In this document: positions 7,622 to 12,708 of the stretch, piece by piece | Position numbering within the stretch: the stretch's first letter is position 1 | How the letters are laid out: each line of letters starts with the position of its first letter | Source of the DNA: a virus | Reading direction: 5' to 3' (one strand) | Virus record (IMG/VR): IMGVR_UViG_3300030098_000113 | Location: 1-27,895 of that record | DNA length: 27,895 nt | Notes under the pieces: model-generated | What the model saw: the letters and a program-made list of their open reading frames with translations, nothing else | The model's database searches: none | What the model was told of the DNA's origin: nothing | Translations under genes and position numbers: made by a program

Positions 7622-7984
7622 CTAGGCTGCTTCTCTACTACTCCAATAGCTGGTCCCATAATCGTGTAGTATTTCTTGTCCTTTGGCTATGTCTTGAAGT
7701 GCGTAGAACCTAATAAAGTCATCGTCTTCTTCATTTAAATCCCACTCTGCATTAGGAGTTTCGCTATGATTATATATCATGGCTAATCCTAAAGGAATAT
7801 AAAATGTATTCTCTTCTCCTTCATATGGAGAGTAGAACATGTAGTCGTGAAGAATACACTGATCGCCTATATCGTTTTCATCGGAAATCAGATAAGGACA
7901 TAGTTCTATAGTATCACCTACAGAATAGTCCTTATCTGCAAAAACGCCAAGACCATGTATTTTAGATTTGGCTACGTGAGGCAC
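7622..7984 (-). CDS. SET-domain protein (lysine methyltransferase-like)
   Basis: SET enzymes transfer methyl groups from S-adenosylmethionine to protein lysines. This 120-residue protein is a minimal SET domain with all the classical landmarks in order: SKIHGLGVFA (7-16; GxG SAM loop), the pseudoknot strand with YNHSETPNA (71-79; NHS), and GQEILHDYG (102-110; catalytic-type Tyr109). There is no pre-SET or post-SET zinc region, as in other phage SET proteins. It starts at a GTG that shares a base with the stop of the lysine-repeat gene (TAGTG), so the two are made together. The host has no histones; the neighbouring lysine-rich repeat protein is an obvious candidate substrate, but this is inference. 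Confidence 0.85.
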   Translation of the reverse strand: MPHVAKSKIHGLGVFADKDYSVGDTIELCPYLISDENDIGDQCILHDYMFYSPYEGEENTFYIPLGLAMIYNHSETPNAEWDLNEEDDDFIRFYALQDIAKGQEILHDYGTSYWSSREAA

Positions 7985-8184
7985 TAACGTCTTTTCTTTC
8001 TGCCCATTTTAGCCATACCGCCACCCATCATTTTTTTCTTTCTGGCTGTTTTAGCCATGCCGCCGCCCATCATTTTTTTCTTTTTAGCCATTTTAGCCAT
8101 GCCACCGTTAGCCATTTTACGTTTCATCATGCCACCGCCGCGCATCTTTTTCTTTTTAGCCATTTTAGCTTTACCCATTGCCAT
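7984..8184 (-). CDS. Lys/Met/Gly tandem-repeat protein
   Basis: A 66-residue protein made almost wholly of a 14-residue unit: KAKMAKKKKMRGGG, MAKMAKKKKMMGGG, MAKTARKKKMMGGG and a last partial MAKMGRKKRR, with MMKRKMANGG between the first two. About 40% of residues are K or R. It resembles a histone tail or a nucleic-acid condensing peptide. Phage proteins with GGM/KKK repeats occur in other marine viruses, as I recall, with no known role. It is encoded immediately upstream of and coupled to the SET-domain gene. The repeat is also visible at the DNA level as 42-bp units. It could alternatively be a low-complexity internal virion protein. Confidence 0.75.
   Translation of the reverse strand: MAMGKAKMAKKKKMRGGGMMKRKMANGGMAKMAKKKKMMGGGMAKTARKKKMMGGGMAKMGRKKRR
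8010..8100 (-). repeat. 42-bp tandem repeat within the Lys-rich gene
   Basis: Two adjacent near-identical 42-bp units (on the plus strand each contains CCGCC.CCCATCATTTTTTT followed by CTTTCTGGC or CTTTTTAGC) encode MAKMAKKKKMMGGG and MAKTARKKKMMGGG; a third, diverged copy lies near 8130-8160. Tandem duplication explains the protein repeat and predicts copy-number variation between relatives. Confidence 0.7.
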
Positions 8185-8701
8185 TTCTTAATCTCCTTCT
8201 GTCAAGAACTAAGGCTTCATATACGTCCTCTGGAAAGTGTTCGTAGTAGTTAGACTTTTCCAGATACAACGCTGCATCGTCTAGTTTAGATAACAACTGC
8301 ACAAAGACCATGCAATAAGATAGGCTGTCATCAGTAACCCCGTCATCTACAAGGAAATCAAGTCCAGCCTCTGTTGCGTCGTAGTCGGGGTGGAACACCA
8401 TCAGGTGCAAATCAATACCTGCCACTGACGCTAACTCATTTACGCCATCACAGTAACCATCTAGGTATTCCATGTCTGGCAAATCTTCTTCTGCCCATAC
8501 CACTATTTCATAGTTGTGGTCACTGAATGTACGGACCTCTTCCATAAGTCCATCTAGCCCAGTATTAATACTAAACATTACTTTATCATCAGCCCATGCT
8601 TTTCTAGCATAGGGGCAAGGCGGTAGACCATTTAGTTTTGCATTAGGTACTTCTAAAAAGTCTTTTGACCATTTACGTATATCAGCTTCTACGGGATGCA
8701 C
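8171..8701 (-). CDS. Conserved acidic protein, unknown function
   Basis: A 176-residue acidic protein. Its N-terminal part reads IRKWSKDFLEVPNAKLNGLP then PCPYARKAW, a block I associate with uncharacterised phage and bacterial proteins. The remainder alternates predicted strands and helices (EIVVWAEEDLPDMEYLDGY, LHLMVFHPDYD, YCMVFVQLLSKLDDAALYLE). The only reasonable start is a GTG at 8701, inside the end of the upstream gene. It overlaps the repeat gene by 14 nt. No catalytic motif is evident; cysteines in PPCPYA and GYCDG could bind metal. Confidence 0.75.
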   Translation of the reverse strand: MHPVEADIRKWSKDFLEVPNAKLNGLPPCPYARKAWADDKVMFSINTGLDGLMEEVRTFSDHNYEIVVWAEEDLPDMEYLDGYCDGVNELASVAGIDLHLMVFHPDYDATEAGLDFLVDDGVTDDSLSYCMVFVQLLSKLDDAALYLEKSNYYEHFPEDVYEALVLDRRRLRNGNG

Positions 8702-8990
8702 GTTCTTTAGTCTTCCGCTTTTGGGCTTCTATAAATTTTCTAAATACTGCTGCTGCAGATTTTTTACCAGCTACTCTAGCACGTTGTTCCATAGCAATTG
8801 CTGCTTGTGTTTTGTGCGCATGTGATCGTCCAGATGCTTTTATTTTACGCACACTGGCTTCCGCATCTTTAACCGTAGCAAACTTTAAACCCTTTATAGT
8901 TCCTTTAGGGTCTTCATCTGTATATAGGTCACTATGCTTCTTAGACTTTGCGGGTTGGCCTTTTTTTCTTGGCACTCTTGGATTTGCCAT
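8682..8990 (-). CDS. Basic conserved phage protein
   Basis: A 102-residue basic protein. The ATG at 8990 is chosen over an in-frame ATG at 9026 because it has a perfect AAGGAG eight bases upstream, while the outer one has none. Sequence: MANPRVPRKKGQPAKSKKHS, then DLYTDEDPKGTIKGLKFATV, a helix VRKIKASGRSHAHKTQAAIA and a basic tail KRKTKERASRRS. I recall similar proteins in cyanophages (SDLYTDEDPKGTI..L.F....A..SV.KI..S.RSHAHK.QAA.AM.QRA). Role unknown; possibly virion- or nucleoid-associated. Confidence 0.8.
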   Translation of the reverse strand: MANPRVPRKKGQPAKSKKHSDLYTDEDPKGTIKGLKFATVKDAEASVRKIKASGRSHAHKTQAAIAMEQRARVAGKKSAAAVFRKFIEAQKRKTKERASRRS

Positions 8991-9052
8991 TAAGAACTCC
9001 TTGTAATGTTCTAGCTTGACCTGCATGTGTCTTAGAGGCTTTTTTTAAACCT

Positions 9053-9193
9053 TTAATTACTTTTTTTATTTTTGTTTGATTTCTTTTTTGCACTTGGTAA
9101 CAATCCTTTGTTTACAGCCCTTGCTCTTTCACTAAAGCCTAGTTTTTTCCCAGTTCGTATCTTACGTTTTATAGTAGATACTTTAGCAACCAT
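9053..9193 (-). CDS. 46-residue basic peptide
   Basis: A short gene below usual length cut-offs. Its ATG at 9193 shares a base with the stop of the upstream gene (TAATG), as elsewhere in this arm. The product begins MVAKVSTIKRKIRTGKKLGF, continues SERARAVNKGLLPSAKK and ends in KSNKNKKSN; more than a third of its residues are basic. It fills what would otherwise be a 166-nt gap. Function unknown; it fits the run of small basic proteins at 5.1-9.9 kb. Confidence 0.65.
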   Translation of the reverse strand: MVAKVSTIKRKIRTGKKLGFSERARAVNKGLLPSAKKKSNKNKKSN

Positions 9194-9636
9194 TAGACAT
9201 CAAAGCCCATATTGCGTACAGCAGCTTTGCCTTTTTCTGTCTTAGCCAACTGCCTCAAACCTTTGTTTGGCAACTTGTCAGTTACAGAACCGCCAGCAGA
9301 ATACATGTGCTTCTTGCCATTAGCCATACCACCCATTGCCATCTCAGCCTTCTTCATTTTCTTTAGTTTGCTTTTAGGCACAGTGCCAACACCGATTGAC
9401 ACAACCATTACATCATCCTTTTTCTTACCCATACTTAATCCACCTTTGTTCATTTCTAAATTAAATCCTTGGTCCATATTAATGTCATAAACATCTATTT
9501 CATTGTCTATAAATGTACGCAAGTCAGCCCTAAACCCTGCTTTTTTTAATTTGTTTCTAGTTTGAGCAGCAGTTGAATTACCCTTTACATACGAGTCAAT
9601 AATAGACTCTGCTTCCATTTCTCTCTTACTAGCCAT
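9193..9636 (-). CDS. Protein with KKM/GGM motifs, unknown
   Basis: A 147-residue protein with a helical, moderately acidic N-terminus (EMEAESIIDSYVKGNSTAAQ, LKKAGFRADLRTFIDNEIDV) followed by MNKGGLSMGKKKDDV and KSKLKKMKKAEMAMGGMANG, then YSAGGSV, and a C-terminal NKGLRQLAKTEKGKAAVRNM. The NKGG/GGM/KKM elements echo the tandem-repeat protein at 7984-8184. The family is not recognised. Starts at 9636, directly coupled to the upstream stop. Confidence 0.75.
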   Translation of the reverse strand: MASKREMEAESIIDSYVKGNSTAAQTRNKLKKAGFRADLRTFIDNEIDVYDINMDQGFNLEMNKGGLSMGKKKDDVMVVSIGVGTVPKSKLKKMKKAEMAMGGMANGKKHMYSAGGSVTDKLPNKGLRQLAKTEKGKAAVRNMGFDV

Positions 9637-9938
9637 TAGTATTTTCCCTTACGTGATTTAGGACTAGATTGTTTAGGCTTACCTGCCCCACCCCATAGAG
9701 TACGACATGCCCAATACCGTGCTGTCAATATGTCACTGGCTGTGTCACACTTGTGCCTAGCACGAAATGACTTACGGGCTGCAGCACTATAGTTGTGACC
9801 ATAGCCTGTAGCACCGAAGTGAATTAGTTTTATCTTGTCACCTTTCTTAGCCAACACCATCTTCTTCTTACCTTCACGGTTAGACTTGATGGGTTTATTG
9901 TAGCCGGGAAATGTAGTGCCACGATATTCTACACTCAT
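9636..9938 (-). CDS. Conserved phage protein with RKSFRARHKC motif
   Basis: A 100-residue basic protein. It starts SVEYRGTTFPGYNKPIKSNR, contains KKGDKIKLIHFGATGYGHNY, and then RKSFRARHKC (55-64) and ARYWAC (73-78). The RKSFRARHxC...ARYW.C core is widespread in tailed phages, often near head or tail genes, and may bind a metal through C64, C78 and H62, which is inference. Function unknown. It overlaps the upstream secreted-protein gene by 4 nt (ATGA). Confidence 0.8.
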   Translation of the reverse strand: MSVEYRGTTFPGYNKPIKSNREGKKKMVLAKKGDKIKLIHFGATGYGHNYSAAARKSFRARHKCDTASDILTARYWACRTLWGGAGKPKQSSPKSRKGKY

Positions 9939-10141
9939 GTGGATACACCCTTTTGTATTTCTTCACATTTAAAATAAAATTGTTTAGGGGTTGGTGGAAG
10001 AAGAGGATTAATATCAGTAATCATTTCTTCTATACGTGCCACACACTCTTTTTGTGTTTTGTACGGACCTTTATTGTCTGTAAACTTTGCACAGTCACCC
10101 GGTGTTACTAGGCTGCACACCATTACTATTGCTGTCAACAT
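9935..10141 (-). CDS. Small secreted cysteine protein (paralogue 2)
   Basis: A 68-residue protein with a clear signal-peptide-like start (MLTAIVMVCSLVTPGDCAKF), followed by TQKECVARIEEMITDINPLL and FYFKCEEIQ. The arrangement leader, K-x-C helix, proline linker, Y-F-K-C strand parallels the protein at 1580-1771. The mature domain could carry one disulfide. Probably exported to the periplasm; function unknown. Its start lies within the end of the preceding gene. Confidence 0.7.
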   Translation of the reverse strand: MLTAIVMVCSLVTPGDCAKFTDNKGPYKTQKECVARIEEMITDINPLLPPTPKQFYFKCEEIQKGVST

Positions 10142-10343
10142 CGTCTGTCCATCCTTCCTTACGCATAGCCCACTCTACGTGTTCAAGTGTGAAAGGACGA
10201 CCATAGTGTGCCTCTACTGCTTTACGTACGTAGAACACATCACTGTGAGGTATGTGTAATTTATCTAGTGTGTTATTTTTGATAGCATCATAAAATGCTC
10301 CAAGTACATTGTCTGTATATAGTTTTACAGATTTTTTTGCCAT
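10095..10343 (-). CDS. First gene of left arm, unknown small protein
   Basis: An 82-residue protein from the ATG at 10343 (a TTG two codons upstream is less likely). Sequence features: basic start MAKKSVKLYTD, helical middle (VLGAFYDAIKNNTLDKL), and an HTH-like second half, YVRKAVEAHYGRPFTLEHVE then WAMRKEGWTD. It is the first gene behind the strong leftward promoter at 10498-10526, so it will be made as soon as that promoter fires; a regulatory role is a guess. No strong ribosome site is visible. Confidence 0.65.
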   Translation of the reverse strand: MAKKSVKLYTDNVLGAFYDAIKNNTLDKLHIPHSDVFYVRKAVEAHYGRPFTLEHVEWAMRKEGWTDDVDSNSNGVQPSNTG

Positions 10344-10407
10344 TGTCAACTACTTTTTCTAGAAATACGAGATTTAGTCCATATGGGGTATATTAAATGC
10401 AGTATTA

Positions 10408-10475
10408 GATGTCTTAACATCTTTGTTTTTACATTTATATTTTTACATCTTTGTTCTTTTATTTATGTAAGAACA
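10408..10475 (-). other. Leader with two hairpins and direct repeats
   Basis: In the transcribed leader of the left arm there is a GATGT/ACATC hairpin with a 4-nt loop (10408-10421) and a GTTCTT/AAGAAC hairpin (about 10453-10474). The plus-strand text AACATCTTTGTT near 10416 recurs as TACATCTTTGTT near 10444. These are AT-rich and short; they may affect mRNA stability or be repressor sites. Confidence 0.35.
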
Positions 10476-10497
10476 TTTAATGTTATATTTAATATAC

Positions 10498-10526
10498 GTT
10501 ATACCACAACCCGAAAATTGTGTCAA
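10498..10526 (-). promoter_or_regulatory. Sigma70-like promoter for the left arm
   Basis: Read on the minus strand: TTGACA (10526-10521), a 17-nt spacer, and TATAAC (10503-10498), i.e. a consensus -35 and a one-mismatch -10 at ideal spacing. The spacer and -35 flank carry a CACAA...TTGTG inverted repeat (8-nt centre), which could be an operator. Transcription would begin near 10491 and run through a leader of about 150 nt into the first left-arm gene. Confidence 0.65.
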
Positions 10527-10662
10527 GCATAATCAACAAAAAACATCCAGTGTTTTATTGATTGCCTATTTTTTAAGCACAGTTGCACATTACTTGTGCA
10601 TATTATTTTATGAGTTACTCTTGTGGTTAACACTCTATTTTCCTGATCTGTGTATTTATCCA

Positions 10663-10678
10663 TATACGTATACGTATA
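10663..10678. repeat. 16-bp perfect palindrome
   Basis: TATACGTATACGTATA reads the same on both strands; it also contains overlapping TACGTA units. It lies between the leftward promoter and the GACTA region. A dimeric regulator site or origin element would look like this, but simple alternating pyrimidine-purine DNA is another explanation. Confidence 0.6.
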
Positions 10679-10724
10679 CCCTACGGGTGGCCCCTGCCTG
10701 CCCGTTTGATCTTCGCGGGTTATG

Positions 10725-10764
10725 GCGCATTTGGGACACTTTATATCTTATTCGCGCCATCATG
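10725..10764. repeat. Inverted repeat ATGGCGC...GCGCCAT
   Basis: A 7-bp perfect inverted repeat (ATGGCGC / GCGCCAT) separated by about 25 nt of AT-rich sequence, in the one GC-richer patch of the intergenic region. It could form a stem-loop or bind a protein at both arms. No terminator-like T-run follows. Confidence 0.35.
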
Positions 10765-10973
10765 CGATAAGAACCACAAGCCAATCAATAAAAAATCTAA
10801 TGTTTTCAGCAATCTAACACCATACAGTCAAGGCATATCCTATGAATTGACGCCAAGCCTTATGATATTGAATAGTTCACTTTCAAAACAGACACGAAAA
10901 ACAAAACGACGGTGCATGTTTATTTAACCCCAACCCCTAAAAAATTTACCTATTGTCTTAATCAGAATATTAT

Positions 10974-11001
10974 TTGTCGCTGTCAAGATAAAAACTATAT
11001 A
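10974..11001 (+). promoter_or_regulatory. Possible rightward sigma70-like promoter
   Basis: TTGTCG (10974-10979), 16-nt spacer, TATATA (10996-11001). Both boxes are imperfect and the region is AT-rich, so this is a weak call. It would produce a leader of about 580 nt containing the GACTA stretch and the structured RNA elements before the first right-arm gene. Confidence 0.3.
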
Positions 11002-11110
11002 CAATTCATTCATTATAAACCTATCGAACGCGACGAAGCGAAACGCTAACCCGCTAAGATAACGCTAGATAACCCTTAATCGCCAAGGCAACATAGGGCT
11101 AGGCATAAGA

Positions 11111-11281
11111 GACTAAAGAGACTTGACTACCTAATAAGACTAGACTAACGTAATGATACTAGCACGGTTTAAGCTAGGTGGTTAAACCCACGAATTACAC
11201 CACTACATTAGAGACGGATAGGCGACTACACTATAAGGTTTAGATACAAAAAGACGGAAGAATACAAAAACAAAAAGACTA
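11111..11281 (+). repeat. Cluster of six GACTA pentamers
   Basis: GACTA starts at 11111, 11125, 11138, 11143, 11224 and 11277, all on the plus strand, where about 0.2 copies would be expected by chance in 170 bp. The surrounding 11025-11290 is T-poor and purine-rich on this strand. Candidate explanations are protein-binding iterons at an origin or strand composition bias of a transcribed leader. Confidence 0.4.
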
Positions 11282-11327
11282 AACACTGTATCTTTTAAAT
11301 TTAAGCGTACCAACGCAAGTTAACCTG

Positions 11328-11380
11328 ATAGGCCACAAAGTGAAGTCTCAAACTACACTGGTTCAATGCCAGTGGCCTAT
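11328..11380 (+). ncRNA. tRNA-like T-arm plus acceptor hairpin
   Basis: A 7-bp stem ATAGGCC (11328-11334) with GGCCTAT (11374-11380) stacks, with no unpaired base on the 3' side, on a 5-bp stem ACTGG (11357-11361) with CCAGT (11369-11373) whose loop is exactly seven bases, TTCAATG, matching the T-loop rule TTCRANN. This is the acceptor/T-arm half of a tRNA. Only 22 nt replace the D and anticodon arms, so it is not a normal tRNA, and no CCA follows. An alternative pairing extends the outer stem to 9 bp (ATAGGCCAC/GTGGCCTAT). Transcription is inferred from the direction of the right arm. Confidence 0.45.
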
Positions 11381-11440
11381 ATGGCAAGCCTCAAGCGAAA
11401 GCTGTGGGTGAACAATGTCCGGGAACGTGCGGGCTATAGA

Positions 11441-11461
11441 ACTATGATTGAGTTACATAGT
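11441..11461 (+). other. Hairpin ACTATG/CATAGT
   Basis: A 6-bp perfect stem (11441-11446 with 11456-11461) around a 9-nt loop, between the tRNA-like element and the multibranched element. Probably part of the same structured leader. Confidence 0.35.
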
Positions 11462-11481
11462 CAAAAGGTGTCCTGTCAATT

Positions 11482-11537
11482 TAGGGGTGGAGTGTAGCGA
11501 CCATTAGTGGTAGTGTATGCCATGCACAAAGCCCCTA
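11482..11537 (+). ncRNA. Multibranched leader RNA element
   Basis: A closing stem TAGGGG (11482-11487) with CCCCTA (11532-11537) encloses two hairpins: ACCA-TTAG-TGGT (11500-11511) and GTGTAT-GCC-ATGCAC (11513-11527, one G-U pair). This three-way arrangement sits 47 nt before the start codon of the first right-arm gene, where a riboswitch-like or protein-binding control element would act. It matches no riboswitch class I know. The AT-rich repeats that follow could let the closing stem act as an attenuator, though there is no long U-run. Confidence 0.4.
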
Positions 11538-11540
11538 TCT

Positions 11541-11562
11541 ATTAATCAATTTATTAATCAAT
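11541..11562 (+). repeat. Direct repeat ATTAATCAAT x2
   Basis: Two exact 10-bp copies (11541-11550 and 11553-11562) separated by TT, immediately upstream of the ribosome site (AAAAGGTGA) of the first right-arm gene. Could be a tandem operator or a simple AT-rich leader. Confidence 0.45.
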
Positions 11563-11584
11563 AACTAAACTAAAAGGTGACACA

Positions 11585-12184
11585 ATGTCTGTAGAAAATA
11601 TACTTGCCATTTACAAATTGGCTACACCGGAAGAAAAACGGGACGGTGTCGTGTGGTATGCGGACGCATTGCGAGACTGTACACGCATTGCTACTGATTT
11701 AGAATTGCCTGTTCACAATGTGACAGGTGTTTGTGCGGCACTATCGCCGAACAACAAATGGGATAGAAACATTATCAATGCACGTGATCTGTGCGCGGCA
11801 TTTGTCAATGGTGATGGCATGGATAGCGTCAAGGTGTCCACCTACCACAAGATGAAACAAAAAGCGTGGTCAATACTAGAGGCAATGCCTGACCATGATG
11901 GCGTCATTGACATACTCAATGGGCAAAAGATTGTTTCATTCTATCGCAATATTATGGGTGATGATACTTGCACGATAGATGGACACGCACGCAATATCGC
12001 CTATGCTGAACGTGTAGGATTGACAAACGATAAGACCAATATTGGTGTCAAAGAATACAGGACACTACAAACAGAATACGTAGCCGCTGCCAAGCGTACA
12101 CGTGTTAATGGTCGCGCATTGAAAGCGTTTGAATTACAAGCCATTACTTGGGTGACATGGCGTAGAATACACAACATCAAGTGA
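11585..12184 (+). CDS. HhH-GPD glycosylase-like protein, first right-arm gene
   Basis: A 199-residue protein preceded by AAAAGGTGA. It contains AALSPNNKWDRNIINA (51-66), VSTYHKMKQKAWSIL (84-98), ILNGQKIVSFYRNI (110-123) and CTIDGHARNIAYAERVG (129-145). The last two blocks resemble the helix-hairpin-helix and the catalytic-Asp segment of endonuclease III-type DNA glycosylases (LPGVG.KTA... and V.VDTHV.R...), with D132 in TIDGHA at the catalytic position. The lysine of bifunctional glycosylases is not evident. I recall an uncharacterised phage family with these blocks. Base excision or recognition of modified bases is therefore an inference, and a non-catalytic role is possible. Being first behind the leader it is probably made very early. 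Confidence 0.75.
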   Translation: MSVENILAIYKLATPEEKRDGVVWYADALRDCTRIATDLELPVHNVTGVCAALSPNNKWDRNIINARDLCAAFVNGDGMDSVKVSTYHKMKQKAWSILEAMPDHDGVIDILNGQKIVSFYRNIMGDDTCTIDGHARNIAYAERVGLTNDKTNIGVKEYRTLQTEYVAAAKRTRVNGRALKAFELQAITWVTWRRIHNIK

Positions 12185-12196
12185 AGGGAAAAGCCA

Positions 12197-12406
12197 ATGC
12201 AAATGATGTTTGCTCAAATGTTGCGAATTGATACGGCAGCAGGTGGCAGGATTGCCAGCAATAGACAATTTATCAAACACTGTCACAAGGCATTAAAACC
12301 TGTTAGCAGATTGCGCGGTCATAGGACGGCACGCCATGCGTGGATACGTTCCGGCATTGAACAGCGAGACAGAATGGAAGCAAAATTGCGGATGTTTAAA
12401 CTATAA
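12197..12406 (+). CDS. Small basic protein, unknown
   Basis: A 69-residue arginine/histidine-rich protein (MQMMFAQMLRIDTAAGGRIA, then SRLRGHRTARHAWIRSG). A ribosome site (GAAGGGAAA) precedes the ATG. No family recognised. Its position right after the first early gene suggests an early host-interaction or DNA-binding peptide, without direct support. Confidence 0.6.
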   Translation: MQMMFAQMLRIDTAAGGRIASNRQFIKHCHKALKPVSRLRGHRTARHAWIRSGIEQRDRMEAKLRMFKL

Positions 12407-12426
12407 TAAATGGATGGGGTGACAAA

Positions 12427-12708
12427 ATGAACATTGAAAATCTATCTATTAATAGGCTTGTGCCTTACTATCTGATGAGTAGTTATCTGTATTATGAGGA
12501 AGACAAGCAGGTATTGACAGATAATGAGTTTGACGCATTGTGTAAGCGGTTATTGGATAATTGGGATACCATACAGCATATACACAAACATCTAATCACT
12601 AAAGGTGACTTGACCGCTGGCACTGGCTATGCTATCAAGTATACCAACATGATAATCGGAGCCGCCAATAGGTGGTATGAGTTAGCACAAAGTGAGGTGA
12701 CAAAATGA
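12427..12708 (+). CDS. Small protein resembling LigA domain Ia
   Basis: A 93-residue protein: RLVPYYLMSSYLYYEEDKQV, then LTDNEFDALCKRLLDNWDTI and HIHKHLITKGDLTAGTGYAI. The order YY...YYxxD...(L/I)(T/S)DxE(F/Y)DxL is that of domain Ia of NAD-dependent DNA ligases (YHYYVxDxPxISDAEYDxL), which binds the nicotinamide mononucleotide. No nucleotidyltransferase domain follows, so this is not a ligase by itself; I recall stand-alone phage proteins of this kind with no known role. NAD or NMN binding is speculative. The stop overlaps the next ATG. Confidence 0.7.
   Translation: MNIENLSINRLVPYYLMSSYLYYEEDKQVLTDNEFDALCKRLLDNWDTIQHIHKHLITKGDLTAGTGYAIKYTNMIIGAANRWYELAQSEVTK

Larger units (their letters stand above)
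10344..11584. other. Central non-coding region between divergent arms
   Basis: About 1.24 kb without a convincing gene. From left to right it holds the left-arm leader and promoter (10408-10526), a 16-bp palindrome (10663-10678), a GC-richer patch with small inverted repeats (10680-10770), a possible rightward promoter (10974-11001), a T-poor, GACTA-rich stretch (11025-11290), a tRNA-like hairpin (11328-11380), a 6-bp hairpin (11441-11461), a multibranched hairpin (11482-11537) and direct repeats before the first right-arm gene. Divergent arms, palindromes and short repeats make it the best candidate in this window for a replication origin and the early control region. Confidence 0.6.

Noticed and set aside
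10480-10927. Plus-strand frames in the intergenic region (10480-10770 and 10706-10927)
   Set aside because: No ribosome sites, low-complexity or random composition, and one frame crosses the strong leftward promoter. They look like chance frames in non-coding DNA.
11328-11380. True tRNA gene
   Set aside because: T-arm and acceptor are present, but only 22 nt remain for D and anticodon arms and no CCA or normal discriminator context is seen.
11300-11560. Permuted tmRNA or group I intron in the early leader
   Set aside because: No tag-peptide frame with the usual resume codon, no GGGG.TGA.. 5' acceptor half, and none of the intron core elements could be matched.
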